Part shown: piece by piece, positions 1-11,349 of the stretch
How positions within the stretch are numbered: position 1 is the first letter of the stretch
How the letters are laid out: every line of letters begins with the position of its first letter
NCBI GenBank assembly: GCA_017871115.1
Contig: JAFCIZ010000003.1
Coordinates: 869,001 to 933,000 of the forward strand
DNA from: Cunninghamella blakesleeana
Taxonomy: Eukaryota > Mucoromycota > Mucoromycetes > Mucorales > Cunninghamellaceae
Length of the DNA: 64,000 nt
Direction of reading: 5' to 3'
The notes under the pieces: generated by a model
Told to the model about the DNA's origin: nothing
What the model saw: only the letters and a program-made list of their open reading frames with translations
Databases searched by the model: none
Made by a program: the position numbers and the translations under genes

Positions 1-143
1 TTTTTCATCAACATACGAATCAGCAAAGTCATCTGTACCATGAGCCATGGAACCAATAGCTACTACAATATTTTTATCACTTGGAATTGTTGGCATATAT
101 TCTGATAATTTTACTGTTGGTGCATCCCATGAAAGAGCTATAT

Positions 144-179
<36 letters not shown>

Positions 180-945
180 TTCACTGATCGTTTCTCTTTT
201 GTTTTTCCTATTATTTTTTTCATTTTCAAAAACTAATTCAATTTTCATCTAGTATCTTCTATTTTAATTATTTATTTTACCAATCTTATGACAGTTTGTG
301 GGTAAATATTTTGTCACTGGGTTTTCTACAACTCGTAATAATTTTTCTTGACCATTAACAGCACGAATACTAAGTTTATGAAGAAGTTGCACTATAAATA
401 TAATTAGATAAATGAATAAGCATATAGATACGAGCATATATACCTATATATAACTTACCCATTAAACCAGCAAAACGTTTAAAAGTACGTGGAATACGGA
501 TATGAGGATTGACTTCAATAAGGACATTTTTTTGGGTATGTATAAATACTTGCAATAAACCAGCTTTATTAAGAGGACTATCCAATAAAGTAAGTAAGCA
601 TTGATGTGTAATGTCGGGTCTAGCTTCATATGTTTCCCGACCTGTCTTTTTCAAGATATGTAAATGATCATCCACATTCAATAATTGATAGTGACCTTCC
701 TTATTTTTTCCAATCTTTAATGTTTCTAATGTTGCTCCTTCCAAAATAACAATTAATCTTCTTGCTTTTTCTTTTTCCAACATGGTTTTAGGTACTTTGG
801 GTGCTTGTGGTACCATATGAATATCTACATTATTATTATTTTCACGAGTTGTTCCAACTCGAATACGCTTAGCTTCTCCATTGTCATTGTTATTATTATC
901 TGATTGAGTGGTAGATTCGTTACTTCTTTTTAATTGACTTGACAT
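1..945 (-). CDS. EMG1: Ribosomal RNA pseudouridine N1-methyltransferase Emg1/Nep1 (3' end outside window)
   Basis: Nep1 is a SPOUT-fold methyltransferase that methylates a pseudouridine in 18S rRNA and is needed for small-subunit assembly in the nucleolus. Exons are 945-459, 391-281 and 137-1 (running off the window), joined in phase at GTAAGT and GTAAAA donors. The first 60 or so residues are Asn-rich and basic. The conserved core starts near residue 63 ([16 protein letters not shown]), continues through [16 protein letters not shown] and [12 protein letters not shown], then exon 2 gives [19 protein letters not shown] and exon 3 gives IGSMAHG, the glycine-rich cofactor-binding loop region of the family. 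About 245 codons are visible, so little of the C-terminus is missing (family about 245-255 aa). Splice joins inferred; family assignment firm. Confidence 0.93.
120..175. repeat. (TA)n microsatellite in EMG1 intron 2
   Basis: About 25 bases of alternating TA lie just upstream (on the minus strand) of the exon 3 acceptor. Similar TA runs recur inside many introns of this window. Confidence 0.85.
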
Positions 946-1191
946 GATAAAAAATGTTATAATAGAACTAAGTATAGAAAATATAAAAGTAATATACTAA
1001 TAGAAACAAGAAGGAAAAAAAAAAAGGTACTTAAAAAAAAAATGTTAACTGCATAATTTTTTAGTGGCTAAGTGAAAAAAAAGTCATTTCGGAATTTGGT
1101 TTTTTTTCGGTGATCAATTTTTTAAAGTATGTCAAAATGGAAAAAGTGAATTTTTCTCCTCTTTTTATAGTATATATATACGTATATTATT

Positions 1192-2187
1192 ATGTATGAA
1201 TTAAAACGAAAAATACACAGTAAAGATGATTGGGGATTAGATTCAGAATCTTCAGGGACAGATACAAGTAGTGATGAAGATACTTATTCTCAAAGTTCTT
1301 CGGCAGCTATATTAAAACAAAGACAAAAAAATAAATTATTAAAAAAAAAGCAACGTCGTTCCTCTTCTATATCAACAACCACTTTACTATCTTTACCTCA
1401 TGAACTTTTATGTGAAATATTTATTCTATCATCCAATCCAAACTTTCCTCTTGTTTGTCGTACGTTATCGTATCATTTTTATTATTGTAATGACTATATG
1501 AAAACACAATGGTTATTATTCCGTCATCATGGTGATATTCAAACTGCTTTTGAAGCTGGCGTAAAGTTTCCTTTTTTTTCAATAAATATGGTATACCGTT
1601 TTGATGCCTTGTATCAACAATTTAAACAACAACAACAACGACAACAGCAACAAAACCAAACAGAAATAAAGAATGATGAAAATCGAACAATAAATGAATC
1701 TAATCAATGTAATATAGCAACAACCTCCACTACATCTTCGACCAAAGTAATAGATGATAGTAGTAATGATAATGATAATAGAATGACACTATCCTATGAA
1801 AAGAAAAAAATACCACCCTACCTATTCCATCATCCTAATCAACAACAAAGCCATTTCGAATTAATTCAATTGTTATTACAACGAGGGGCATCGCCGAATA
1901 AACCAAAAGGATATCCAATAATTAAATCAGCCCAACTAGGAAGAAAAGATTTGATTGAATTATTAATACTACATGGTGCCGACCCATCTATTCGAAACAA
2001 TATGGCATTAAGAGCTTGCGTGGCAAGAAATAATAAAGAGCTAACGCTTTATTTTTTGGATGAATTAGATGTGAAACCAGATTCAGAAACACTGAAAGTA
2101 GCTGTTCAAAAAGAATTATGGGATATGGTTCAACTTTTAATGGATCATGGGGCTGTTCCTGATATGGCTACTGTCAATTTTACTTAA
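1192..2187 (+). CDS. F-box-like / ankyrin repeat protein
   Basis: Single-exon 331-aa protein. The N-terminus is Ser/Asp-rich followed by a basic KKKQRR patch. Residues about 66-100 look like an F-box-type motif (LLSLPHELLCEIF, then PLVCRTLSYHF). A Gln/Asn-rich linker separates it from ankyrin-type repeats at about 224-328, with LIQLLLQRGASPN, LIELLILHGADPS and MVQLLMDHGAVPD as recognisable repeat cores. Proteins of this layout are usually substrate adaptors of SCF ubiquitin ligases or scaffold proteins; the target cannot be predicted. It is divergent to EMG1, with 246 bp between the two start codons, so the two probably share a promoter region. F-box call moderate, ankyrin call good. Confidence 0.8.
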   Translation: MYELKRKIHSKDDWGLDSESSGTDTSSDEDTYSQSSSAAILKQRQKNKLLKKKQRRSSSISTTTLLSLPHELLCEIFILSSNPNFPLVCRTLSYHFYYCNDYMKTQWLLFRHHGDIQTAFEAGVKFPFFSINMVYRFDALYQQFKQQQQRQQQQNQTEIKNDENRTINESNQCNIATTSTTSSTKVIDDSSNDNDNRMTLSYEKKKIPPYLFHHPNQQQSHFELIQLLLQRGASPNKPKGYPIIKSAQLGRKDLIELLILHGADPSIRNNMALRACVARNNKELTLYFLDELDVKPDSETLKVAVQKELWDMVQLLMDHGAVPDMATVNFT

Positions 2188-2596
2188 AAAACCGTATTTT
2201 TTATTTATTTATTTTTATTATCATTCAATTCATCATTATCACTATTATCATCATTATCATCAATTCATTTCTCATTCACTATACATTTTTTAATCAATAT
2301 CATAACTTTTGCTTTTTTTATTTTAAAATCATATTTTTTATTTTTTTTCCATTTGTAATTTTATAAATTTTTTTGGTTTATTTTTTTTATCATCATAGCA
2401 TAATATTTTCTTTTTTAATTCCAATAGAGCAAATTTTAAAATTTTATACCAATTTGAGTTTGTTTTTTTTAAAAAAGTAAATAAATATAATAAGTTATAT
2501 TATGTACTTGTATAATTCAGTATTTTTATTTTTCTTTTTGAGGAATTAAAAAATAATAATAATATTACAATAAATAATATATTAACTATTAGATAA
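2188..2596. other. Intergenic, convergent 3' ends
   Basis: AT-rich spacer between the F-box/ankyrin gene and the RS-rich gene that converge here. It holds T-rich runs and ATC/ATT repeats, probably both 3' UTRs. No gene seen. Confidence 0.7.
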
Positions 2597-4176
2597 CTAT
2601 GGTGATCGTGATCTACTACGGCTTCTACTATAGCTTCTATAACGACGACGAGGTGGGCTACGACTATAACTAGGCGATCTATGCCGGGGAGAAGGTGATC
2701 GACTACGGCTGTATGATACTCTTCTTTTTCCAGGCGATCGACTTCTACTGTAAGATTGACTGCTACGACTATATGATCTTCTTCTATTCCCAGGTGATCT
2801 ACCACGGCTGTATGATCTTTTTCTTCTACTATGACTTTGTCTTCTTCCTGTAGGTGAAGGGCTACGACTATATGATCTTCTTTCTCCAGGTGAAGGACTA
2901 CGACTATATGATCTTCTATCTCCAGGTGAAGGGTTACGGCTGATTGGTCTTTTATTTTTTGATGATGATGGTGGCGGTGATGGAGAGTGTGAAGGACTAC
3001 GTCTATATGATTTTCTATCTCTAGGTGATCTACTACGACTATAAGATGATACTGATAGTCTACGTTGTGAACGAGGTGGTGGTGTTAAAGATTCCTTTCT
3101 TGACCGTTTTTGGCGACGAGAATATCTTGAAGACGATGATGATGATCGATGACGACGAGAATTATTGGACACATTTCTATCTTCATTTCTTGATTTTCGC
3201 TTTGATCTTACCGGTGATGGAGATGGGCTGCGACGATGACGTCCACGAGAATGACGATCATTATCACGACTCATACTACTACTACTGCTGCTACTGCTGC
3301 TGCTACTACTACTACTATAGGATGATCTTGAAGATGAGGATGATGCAGATGAAGAGCTGGATGATGAGGATGAAGTTGATGAAACGGAAGAATCAGAATC
3401 AGAATCAGAATCGCTTGACGACGAGGATGAGGACGAGGATGATGATGAAGATGAAGATGAACTTGAACTCGATCTACATAATATACAAATAAATATATAA
3501 TATTGTAAAAAAAAAAAAAAGGAAAAAGGAAAAAAGAAAGAAAAAAAGGTGCCAAATAAATCACCCATTCATATACATACATATTTTCTATTTATTAATA
3601 CAAGTACATACCTTCGCCTTCTTTTTTTACGCTCTTTTTCTTTCTTCGCTAATATCATATCTGCAAGTCCTTTTTTGCTTTTAATTTCATCGGGGATTTC
3701 AGGTTTCATTAATTTAATAGGTTTAGATAGCTGTTGAGTTCGTGTTGGACGTGCTGAATATGTTCTTTCACCTTTACATTCAAAAGTCTATTATCATTTT
3801 ATTTTTTTAAAAGAAGCATAATATAAACAGATAAATAAACTATTATATAATCATTTTTTTTTTTTTTTTTTTACGACAAAGAGAAAAAGAAAAACAATAC
3901 TTTACCCAATGACCATAACCTAAACACTTTTGACATCTTGTTTGTGAGGATGCTTTTGGTGGTGCCGATGCTCTGATATAATAGAAGTGGTATTACGTAT
4001 ATTTTTATTTTTTATTTTTATTTTTATTTTTTAAAAATAAGAGAATATAAAATAAATTAATTTAAAGTTACTTTGAACTATATAGTATTACTTTTTTGTT
4101 CTTTTTTTTAAAAAATAAAATTCAATAAAACAGTATAAACACTTATTATTTATTACCTTGAGGGTCGTTGGTACAT
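2597..4176 (-). CDS. ZCCHC10-like zinc-knuckle protein with long RS domain
   Basis: Four exons: 4176-4157, 3972-3906, 3787-3612 and 3473-2597, all in phase, giving about 379 aa. Residues about 18-40 contain the zinc knuckle CQKCLGYGHWTFEC (CX2CX4HX4C), split by the second intron. This is followed by ERTYSARPTRTQQL and a Lys/Arg helix, the arrangement of the ZCCHC10 family. The last exon is almost wholly Ser, Arg, Asp and Pro: a run of about 60 Ser/Asp residues, then RS and SP repeats such as SPSPGERRSYSRSP. RS tails of this kind usually mean a nuclear, pre-mRNA-splicing-associated protein, regulated by SR kinases; that role is inference. Human ZCCHC10 is about half this length, so the RS tail is expanded. 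The first coding exon is only 20 nt. Confidence 0.85.
2640..3020 (-). repeat. Coding minisatellite in RS domain
   Basis: Units of about 33-36 nt reading roughly SPSPGxRRSYSR recur with small changes through the RS tail of the ZCCHC10-like protein. The upstream Ser tract (about 3260-3470) is a coding AGY/TCN trinucleotide repeat. Both probably expand and contract by slippage. Confidence 0.8.
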
Positions 4177-5438
4177 TATGTTGTAAAAAAAAAAGAAGAA
4201 AAAAAAAGCGGGCTTAAAAAAACTAAGTATTTTAATTTTTTTTTCCTGTCACATACATAAATCAAAAAGGAAATAATTTTTTTACCAAAAACTTGACTCT
4301 ATATTAAAACATATTTTTAAATGCAATACTGTATTTCTAATATTTTCTCTAATAATAAATTAAGAAACCATCGTTAAATAATCTGATTATCGTTTATATA
4401 AACTGTATATTTACTAGATAAAAAGAGATGAATGACTATAGGAAAAGTAAGTAAACTAAAAATGACATACATATATATATAACAATATGCATATGTATTT
4501 ACTTATTTATTTATTTAATGTATTTTGCTTCAAATGAAAAATGTTCTTGAAAATTTTAATGGTTTATTCAAAACCATGATCCTTTTCCTTTATTATTATC
4601 CATTTTTAGTCAAATTATCAATAAATATAATTAATATTAAATAAAAATAATTGATTCGCTTTTGTTTATATAATCTTTAAATGGTAATGATGAAAATGAA
4701 AAAAATAAACGTATAAACATTAGTATAAAGTAAAAAGGTATAAAAAACAATTACTATTTTATTGACTAGGAGTGATAGTTATCGAAAAAAATCATATACA
4801 AACGTTTTCTTTTTTTACACCCATCAATTTTCTTATTTCTTTCATAAAACCTTTCTTTTTTTTAGAAAAGAAAGTCTAGTAAAAAAAGGACTGTACCAGC
4901 TTTAATTTTTTTATTTATAAAAAATAGTATATAAAGATACGAAAAAAAAGAGTGAGCGTTTACAAAAATAGGAATGGATTGAGTTTTATTTGCTTAATTA
5001 TTTAAACTATAAAAAAAGGCTCTAAAAAAAAATCTGGTGTTAATTTTTATTTCTCTTCGACGTTTTGCCAAGCTCAACTCTTTTCACTCACTATCAAAAC
5101 CATAAATACTTTGTATAAAAGTCATACTTCTTATATATCTATATGCCAAGATATCAACATGATAAATTTTATTTTATTATTGTTTAATATATCTTGGCTA
5201 GTATGAGCAAATCTTTTTTTAATGAAAAACGAAAAATATTAAACGCGCAAACCGGAGATGTATATTATAGCTTTAAAAAATGCTCATAGGGTGAAAAATT
5301 TAAAACACCGTTGCGAAACTTTTTTGGCCCAGCAGGTTTTTTTTAAAAAAAATAAACGTTACTTTTCCTTTTTTTTTCTCTTTTCTTTTTTTCATCTTTT
5401 TTTATTTTTTTATAAAACTATAAATTAACTTTTACAAA
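4177..5438. other. Intergenic, divergent promoter region
   Basis: About 1.26 kb between the divergent ZCCHC10-like and cofilin genes. It is AT-rich with A/T homopolymers, pyrimidine-rich tracts before the cofilin start and a TA repeat at about 4471-4482. No ORF or RNA gene recognised. Confidence 0.6.
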
Positions 5439-6452
5439 ATGGTAAATATACATATATATATATATGTATATATATATATAAATATATTTAAAAAATAAAA
5501 AAACATATTTTATTACAATAGCCTTTTCTACCGCTTTTGATTTTATAAACTAAACTGACAAACGCCAGTTCACTTAGAAAATCATGAAATCTCATCATTT
5601 TTTTTGTTATATAACTTTATATATAATAGTCTTCCGGTGTCGCAGTTAATCAAGAATGTATTGAAGCCTTCAACAGCTTAAAACTTGGCAAAAAATACAA
5701 GTATGTCATCTTCAAAGTTTCTGGTAAGTTTATTTTTATTATTTTATTATTATTATTATTATATATTAGAGAACGAAAAGAGTGGGCGTGTTTTTATTAT
5801 TATTATTTGATATGCTGGATGAAATGATAATAATACTAATAATATACAAGTTTAATAAATAAATGTATCGGTATATCTATTCATTTTTTTAATATAATTT
5901 CTTACTTTTATTATATTTGTATTTATACATATAGATGATTTCAAGGAAATTGTTGTTGAAAAAACTGCTGAAAGTGTTTCTGATTATGATGAATTTATCA
6001 ATCAACTCCCCGCTGATGAACCCCGTTATGCTATTTATGATTTCGATTACGAAAAACCTGGAGAAGGTCAACGTAGCAAGATCACTTTTTATTCTTGGAC
6101 CCCTGATACCTCCAAGATCCGCCAAAAGATGTTGTATGCTTCTTCAAGCGCTGCCCTTCGTAGACAATTAGTAGGCATTGCTATTGAAATTCAAGGAACC
6201 GATCTCTCAGAGGTACATATATCAAAAGAATAATAAAAAAAAAGATGAAGAATTATAGGTTTTTAAGAATAAAAGAAAAAAGAAGATAAACGGCAAGGGA
6301 GAAAAAAATCAATAAAATAAGAAAATGAAAAGCGGTATAAAAAAACTTTGCATCAATACTCATTCAATCATCTCTTTTTTTTTCCTATTCTTTTATTATT
6401 ATATTAGGTTGCATATGATATCGTTCTTGAAAAGGCTAGTCGCTCTGCTTAA
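5439..6452 (+). CDS. COF1: Cofilin (actin-depolymerising factor)
   Basis: Cofilin binds ADP-actin filaments, severs and depolymerises them. It drives actin-patch turnover in the fungal cytoplasm. Exons 5439-5441, 5630-5723, 5935-6212 and 6408-6452 are in phase and give 139 aa, the usual length. The whole ADF-H domain is visible: start SSGVAVNQECIEAF, basic KLGKKYKYVIFKV, acidic region, RYAIYDFDYE, and the actin-binding long helix region SKIRQKMLYASSSAALRRQL. The first coding exon is just the ATG, followed by GTAAAT; the second residue Ser is the usual regulatory phosphosite position in this family. An early intron near the start codon is also seen in other fungal cofilins. High confidence. 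Confidence 0.96.
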
Positions 6453-7016
6453 ATTTAAACTATTGCTTTTTTTCTTTTAATATTATTATTACTATTATTA
6501 TTATTATTATTATTATGTCATTATTAGTTAATTCATTAATGAAAGTAGCTACTAATAAAAAATAAACATTAATGATTCATTTTCGTTTATATAAATTTTA
6601 ATTGGTAATAATAAAGAATGAAATAAAATAAAAAGTAAATTGTTTTTAAAACTATAAACTAATGTATTATATAAAAATGAAAATATAATTTATTTATGAA
6701 TATTCATGTAAAAAAAATGAAGCAGCTATATGTATATATATATATATTTATATATATATCTTTTTTTTTAAAAAAAAAAAAAAAAAAAAATAAAGGAAAG
6801 AAAAACTACAGGTTATATGTAAATACAATAATGGAGAATAATAATAAGGGTCAAAAAGAGTAAATCGTTTACAAAAAAGAAAGATAAAATGTAACTATGT
6901 GTGTGAGTATGTGTGTGAGTGTGTGTATCAAATAAATAATATTAAGAATAAAGAAATAAAGAAAATAAAAAGGCTCAGAAGTAATAAATAAAGGGGAAGG
7001 GAGGAGGAGGAAAAAT
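6453..7016. other. Intergenic, convergent 3' ends
   Basis: Between the cofilin and Sds3-like 3' ends. It contains TTA repeats (about 6481-6516), a TA run, about 20 A residues and a short GT-rich stretch at 6899-6928. No gene seen. Confidence 0.65.
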
Positions 7017-8616
7017 TCAGGTAGATGACATTAATGGTAAGGAGTCCTTTTTAGTACGTTCCAAAGGATGACAATCTTCCATATTACCTTGCTCATTTAA
7101 ATCGGTAAAATCTTGATTTATTTCTTGCTCATCTAATCCTAAAGTCAAAGAACGTATTAAAAAAAAAAGAAAAACAATAGAATAACGCGTTAAGGACGTA
7201 TAGATAGTAAGTAAGCGAATGCGTGATATCTGTCAAAAATAATAGTCAATATTATTATTATTGTTATCCTTAACACCTATTATTCAATTAATAGATATTG
7301 TTATTGTTATTATTATATATATAAAAAAAGGATATTAATCATGGAAGGTCTATCAGGAGGGAACCATTCATTCAAATGCTGATCATCCAAAGAACTTTTA
7401 GCGCCTTGTTGAGAAGAGAAATATTCTTGTTCAATTCTATTAATTTTTTGTTGGATTTGGTTCATCATTGTTCTTCTCAAAGCTAATTTATCTAAATGGA
7501 ATTTATCATAGGCTGATTTTTTTTGTGCGAGGAATCCATTTTTAAAATTCGTCTCCATTAAAGCATGCCTTCCCTGTGCTACTGTTAATTTTTTATTTCT
7601 TTTTGATTGTATTTCTTCCAATAATTTATGGTATTCTTCATGAGATTGATCTTTCACTGTACGTTCTAATGTGTCTAATTCGGCAAGTCTAATAATAATA
7701 ATAATAAAAGAAGGGATAAATATGAATATTATATATATATATATATACATTGAAAATTTTTTGCATGATATCATAATTAACTGTATATATATATTTTTAT
7801 CTTTTTGTTTATGTTTTGTTGTTTTAACTTTTTTTTAATTTCATGTCATATATATCTATATTATTATTATTTTGTTTACTTTTTTTTAATAATTATATCT
7901 CTTTCAGCTTTTCTAGCATCTTTTGCTTCTTTTGATAAGCGATGAGTTGTATTTCTTGTTTCTCGTTCAAAATCATCACCGCTACCACGTGGGGGGCTTT
8001 TTGCAGCACCAGTCGATGATGGTGATGATGAATTTGTAGCAGTAGTAGTATTGGTATTTGGTTTTTTTTTATTTGCTTGTTTTGTATGATTAGTATTACG
8101 TCGACGCTTTCCATTATTAGATGGTGGGTTTGAATTAGAAGATTCTTCATTGCTATTTGAATCCGTAGAGAGTGATCTTGTGACACGTGAATGATTATTT
8201 GTATTGCTATTACTGTTAGTATTGCTGCTATTATTATTATTATTACTATTGTTATTAGTATGATTGGTTAGATTATTACTAGTATTGTTATCACTATCAT
8301 TATTCTCTATGGTAGTATCATTTGTGTCGGTTAAAGTAGTAGTTGTATCATTGGTAGTATCAGCTCCTGTTATTGTTGCAGTTGTTGTTGATGAAGTTGA
8401 TGGGGAAAGAGTTGGATTAGTATTAGTATCATTCATAGTATCAGTAGTAGTAGCAGTAGTAATAGTAGAATTAGATGTAGTAGATGTAGAAGAGGTATTA
8501 CCTGTATTTGATTCTGTTGCTGATACGTTTTTTTCTTCTTTAACGGTGGGTGAATTAGATAAAGTTGATCTACTACTTCGCCGAGGTTGTACACGACTTC
8601 CTTGAGTTTCTTCCAT
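7017..8616 (-). CDS. Sds3-like subunit of Sin3 histone deacetylase complex
   Basis: Exons 8616-7880, 7688-7336 and 7153-7017 (alternative start of the last exon at 7138) give about 408 (or 403) aa. The N-terminal 220 residues are Ser/Thr/Asn low complexity. The conserved part begins near 225 (THRLSKEAKDARKAERDIIIKKKLAE, quoted here in pieces: RLSKEAKDARK, IIIKKKLAELDTLER). It continues with SHEEYHKLLEEIQSKRNKKL, a coiled coil as in Sds3/Dep1 proteins. The last exon supplies GLDEQEINQDFTDLN, comparable with the C-terminal LTDEQI motif of metazoan SDS3. In yeast and animals this protein holds Sin3-Rpd3 together for transcriptional repression. The intron between exons 2 and 3 starts ATATCCTTTTTTT and lacks any in-frame GT donor, so a U12-type intron is inferred (see findings). 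Family assignment moderate. Confidence 0.72.
7154..7335 (-). other. Putative U12-type AT-AC intron in Sds3-like gene
   Basis: On the minus strand the intron begins ATATCCTTT (an exact match to the minor-spliceosome donor consensus) at 7335. It contains TCCTTAAC, the U12 branch-site core, at 7196-7189. It can end at AC (7155-7154) or AG (7140-7139); both keep the reading frame. The branch-to-acceptor distance (36 or 51 nt) is longer than typical. No GT donor near the end of exon 2 gives an open frame into the conserved last exon. Confidence 0.6.
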
Positions 8617-9219
8617 TTTTTTAATAATATTATAAAAACTAAAAATAAATCTTTTTTGGTATCAAATAGTAATGATTATTATTACTATTATTATTTTTCA
8701 ATTAATATAAAAAAACGTTGAATATATAAATAATAATAGAAAAAAATTTGGTATTGAATAAAGAGTAATATATAAAATAAATACAAAAAAAAAAAAAGAA
8801 AGAAAAAAGTCTTTATATAATAAAAAAAATAATAAATGACACAAGTGCGAAAGAAAAAGGTCGAAATAATAAAAAAAAGGAGTGGGAGTGATAAAAAAAA
8901 AAAATGAGATTTAAAAGACCGTTATTTTTATTTAAAAAAATATCCACATATATCCTTTTTTAACATTACCCAAATAAAAAAAAATAACCTATGACGATCC
9001 AACAAGTAATCTTTACTAATAAATCTATGTAAATCATGTATTATTTATTTAGATATGATTATTGAATAATAAAATGAAATAAACAAACAAATACCATGTT
9101 AAAAGAAAAAATCATCAAAAACCTTATTGGTAAAAAAAAATGTCTCACCCTTTTCCTTTTTTTACTATCATTACTATTGTTTTATAAATATATATATTTT
9201 TATTTTTGTAGATCTAATA
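8617..9219. other. Intergenic between tandem minus-strand genes
   Basis: Promoter side of the Sds3-like gene and 3' side of the transporter gene. It is mostly poly-A and poly-T with no recognisable gene. Confidence 0.6.
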
Positions 9220-9676
9220 TTATCTATTTTCTTCTTCTATGTTATCGATTTGAATTGAATTATTGTATTGAATTTTTTCCTCTATTGATATTTGGCGATT
9301 TAAAATAAAAAATCCTATTAAGATGAATATACTTCCAAGAATCGTAGAGAAGGATACCATAACACCAGTAACAAGTACATCTGTGACAGCTACGACAGGG
9401 ATAGTTAACATGACACCAACAGCGGCAAATAAAGGACTTACCAAAGCAATAACACACATTATGCTTGCATTATATACTACGCTCATGGACCCAATACCCA
9501 AGATCATCAAAAAGGTATCTTTATCAGGTAATTCAAAAGTTTCATAACCTGTATAATGTAAAATAGGTATAGGGATCCATAATAGAATTAGAGTAATAAT
9601 GCCAATAAAGCCAGTTACCATATTTGCAAATAAGACCGATGGTTGTGTTGGTGTTGCATATTTTTTATAATAAACC

Positions 9677-9713
<37 letters not shown>

Positions 9714-10644
9714 ATATTACTATCGATGCCTTTAAGCTCTTTTTTTTTTTTTTTAATTCATATTTATAATTCATCTATGAAAATATATACCTCATAGTAA
9801 CCATAAGCTATAGCAGATAATGCAGCCACCATAAAACCAATAAAAGAAGAAGAAGAAGAAGGTGGTGATTGTAAAGAAGCTGTATCATTATTATTATTAT
9901 TATTGTCTTGATCTACTGACATCACCACAACCCCTAAAATAGATAAAGCCACAGCAATCACTTTTGAAAGGATTACAGCATCTCCCAGCATAAAAATGGA
10001 GAATAAATAAGCAAAAAAACAACCTGTATTAAAAATCACAGTTAAATTCGACATACTGATCAAATTGACACTGATATACCATAAATAAGCAGGAATCGTA
10101 AATAAAATTGCCAATAAAATCCCTTGACGTATCATAAAGGAAATATATTGTTGTGAGCCTTGTACACGGTCTTCAAGTTCAATAATAGAATGGGTTAATT
10201 CTTTTTTACAATGACAAAGGGTATCTTGAAGTTGTTGAGTCCAACTTGGCTTTTCTTGATAGGTTGTAGAAGTAGAAAACCATCTTAACTGAATGAACTC
10301 TACAACAAGTTGAATAGGAATCATAGCTATATAACAAACGTGACCAATATATCTATTTTAACATAAAGAATAAACATAAATAAATATTATTAATATATAT
10401 ATGTGTGTGTCTATTAATAATATTCTTTATATAATAGTTAACTATACAAAATAAAATAGGGCTTCTGGTAACTGGACGTTTTCTGTACAAATTGGGCTAA
10501 TTCTGTTTGTAAAACAAAAGAAATAATACATATGATAAGCATTATAGTAGCTACATATGATTTTGTTGTTTTCTGAACCTGTATTATACTGGTCACATTA
10601 TTATTATCTAAAGGTAGTGCTTGATAGACAGGTGAGGACGGCAT
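9220..10644 (-). CDS. SLC35F-like / drug-metabolite (EamA) membrane transporter
   Basis: Exons 10644-10448, 10352-9791 and 9675-9220 are in phase and give 404 aa. About ten hydrophobic segments are visible. The first is at about 30-47 (IMLIICIISFVLQ), followed by KPYFILYIGHVCYIAMIPIQ. In the middle are FMIRQGILLAILFTIPAYLWY and VIFNTGCFFAYLFSIFMLGD. The C-terminal half has ALSAIAYGYYEVYYKKY and paired helices ending GSIFILIGFFILN. The YEVYYKKY junction and overall layout fit the SLC35F3/F4/F5 and yeast YML018C group of the DMT superfamily, usually vacuolar or endomembrane. Substrate unknown; thiamine has been proposed for some relatives. An Asn/Ser-rich loop sits between the two halves. Family assignment fairly firm. 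Confidence 0.82.
9677..9720. repeat. (TA)n microsatellite in transporter intron
   Basis: Alternating TA with TATG interruptions occupies most of the acceptor side of the second intron of the transporter gene. Confidence 0.85.
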
Positions 10645-11155
10645 AATAATAATTTAAATGATATATCTATATATATACTAAAAAAAAAAAAAAGAATATA
10701 AAAAAGAAAAGACTAAGAAAAATTGAGCTGGGGATAAAATTTTAAAATTTCAATTTTTTTTTTAATCCAATTAAACTTTTTGTTTTCTGCGAAAATCAAT
10801 CTCGGTCATGTGATCCAACTAGTAACTACACCAGTTCTCTTTTAAATAGATATTTTTTTAATACGCTTTCAGTATTTTTAAAATAAATAGAACATAAGGC
10901 TATTATGTATTTATTTTAATTGTACATTAATCTGTCCTTCAATTTATATAAAAATCGATTATTTTAAAATTTTTTATTACTATTAAAATTATCACGTTTT
11001 ATATTTATTTTTCTAATTTTTTGTATTTCTATTATATATTGTATCACATTGTCTCATGATAAAATAATAGAACTTTTAAAAAAGTTGTTTATTATATTAA
11101 AATGTAATATACTATAGAGTTGCTTTATGTTTTATATAAAAGTCAAAATATCAAA

Positions 11156-11158
<3 letters not shown>

Positions 11159-11222
<64 letters not shown>
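11159..11222. repeat. (ATT)n microsatellite
   Basis: About 20 uninterrupted ATT units. A similar array occurs at 57514-57558. Confidence 0.95.
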
Positions 11223-11225
<3 letters not shown>

Positions 11226-11349
11226 TGTAAGGATTTTCATGGTCCACATTATAGAATTCTATTGGATACATAATAGAAATACATGTATATTATAATCGTA
11301 CGTATATACATTAGTATACAAAAAAAGTATTTCTGAATCTATAATTACA

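Noticed and set aside
2640..3020. Regular short repeats that could suggest a CRISPR-like array
   Set aside because: Repeats are contiguous, imperfect and in coding frame (RS/SP units) with no unique spacers; the genome is eukaryotic.
2500..3492. Long frames overlapping the RS-rich exon in other frames and on the plus strand
   Set aside because: They are shadows of a repetitive coding sequence; only the minus-strand RS frame joins in phase to the zinc-knuckle exons.
5889..6171. Antisense and alternate-frame ORFs over cofilin exon 3
   Set aside because: Overlap the conserved cofilin exon; no coding character of their own.
8264..8605. Val-rich plus-strand ORF opposite the Sds3-like first exon
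   Set aside because: Complement of Asn/Thr/Ser repeats; composition artefact.
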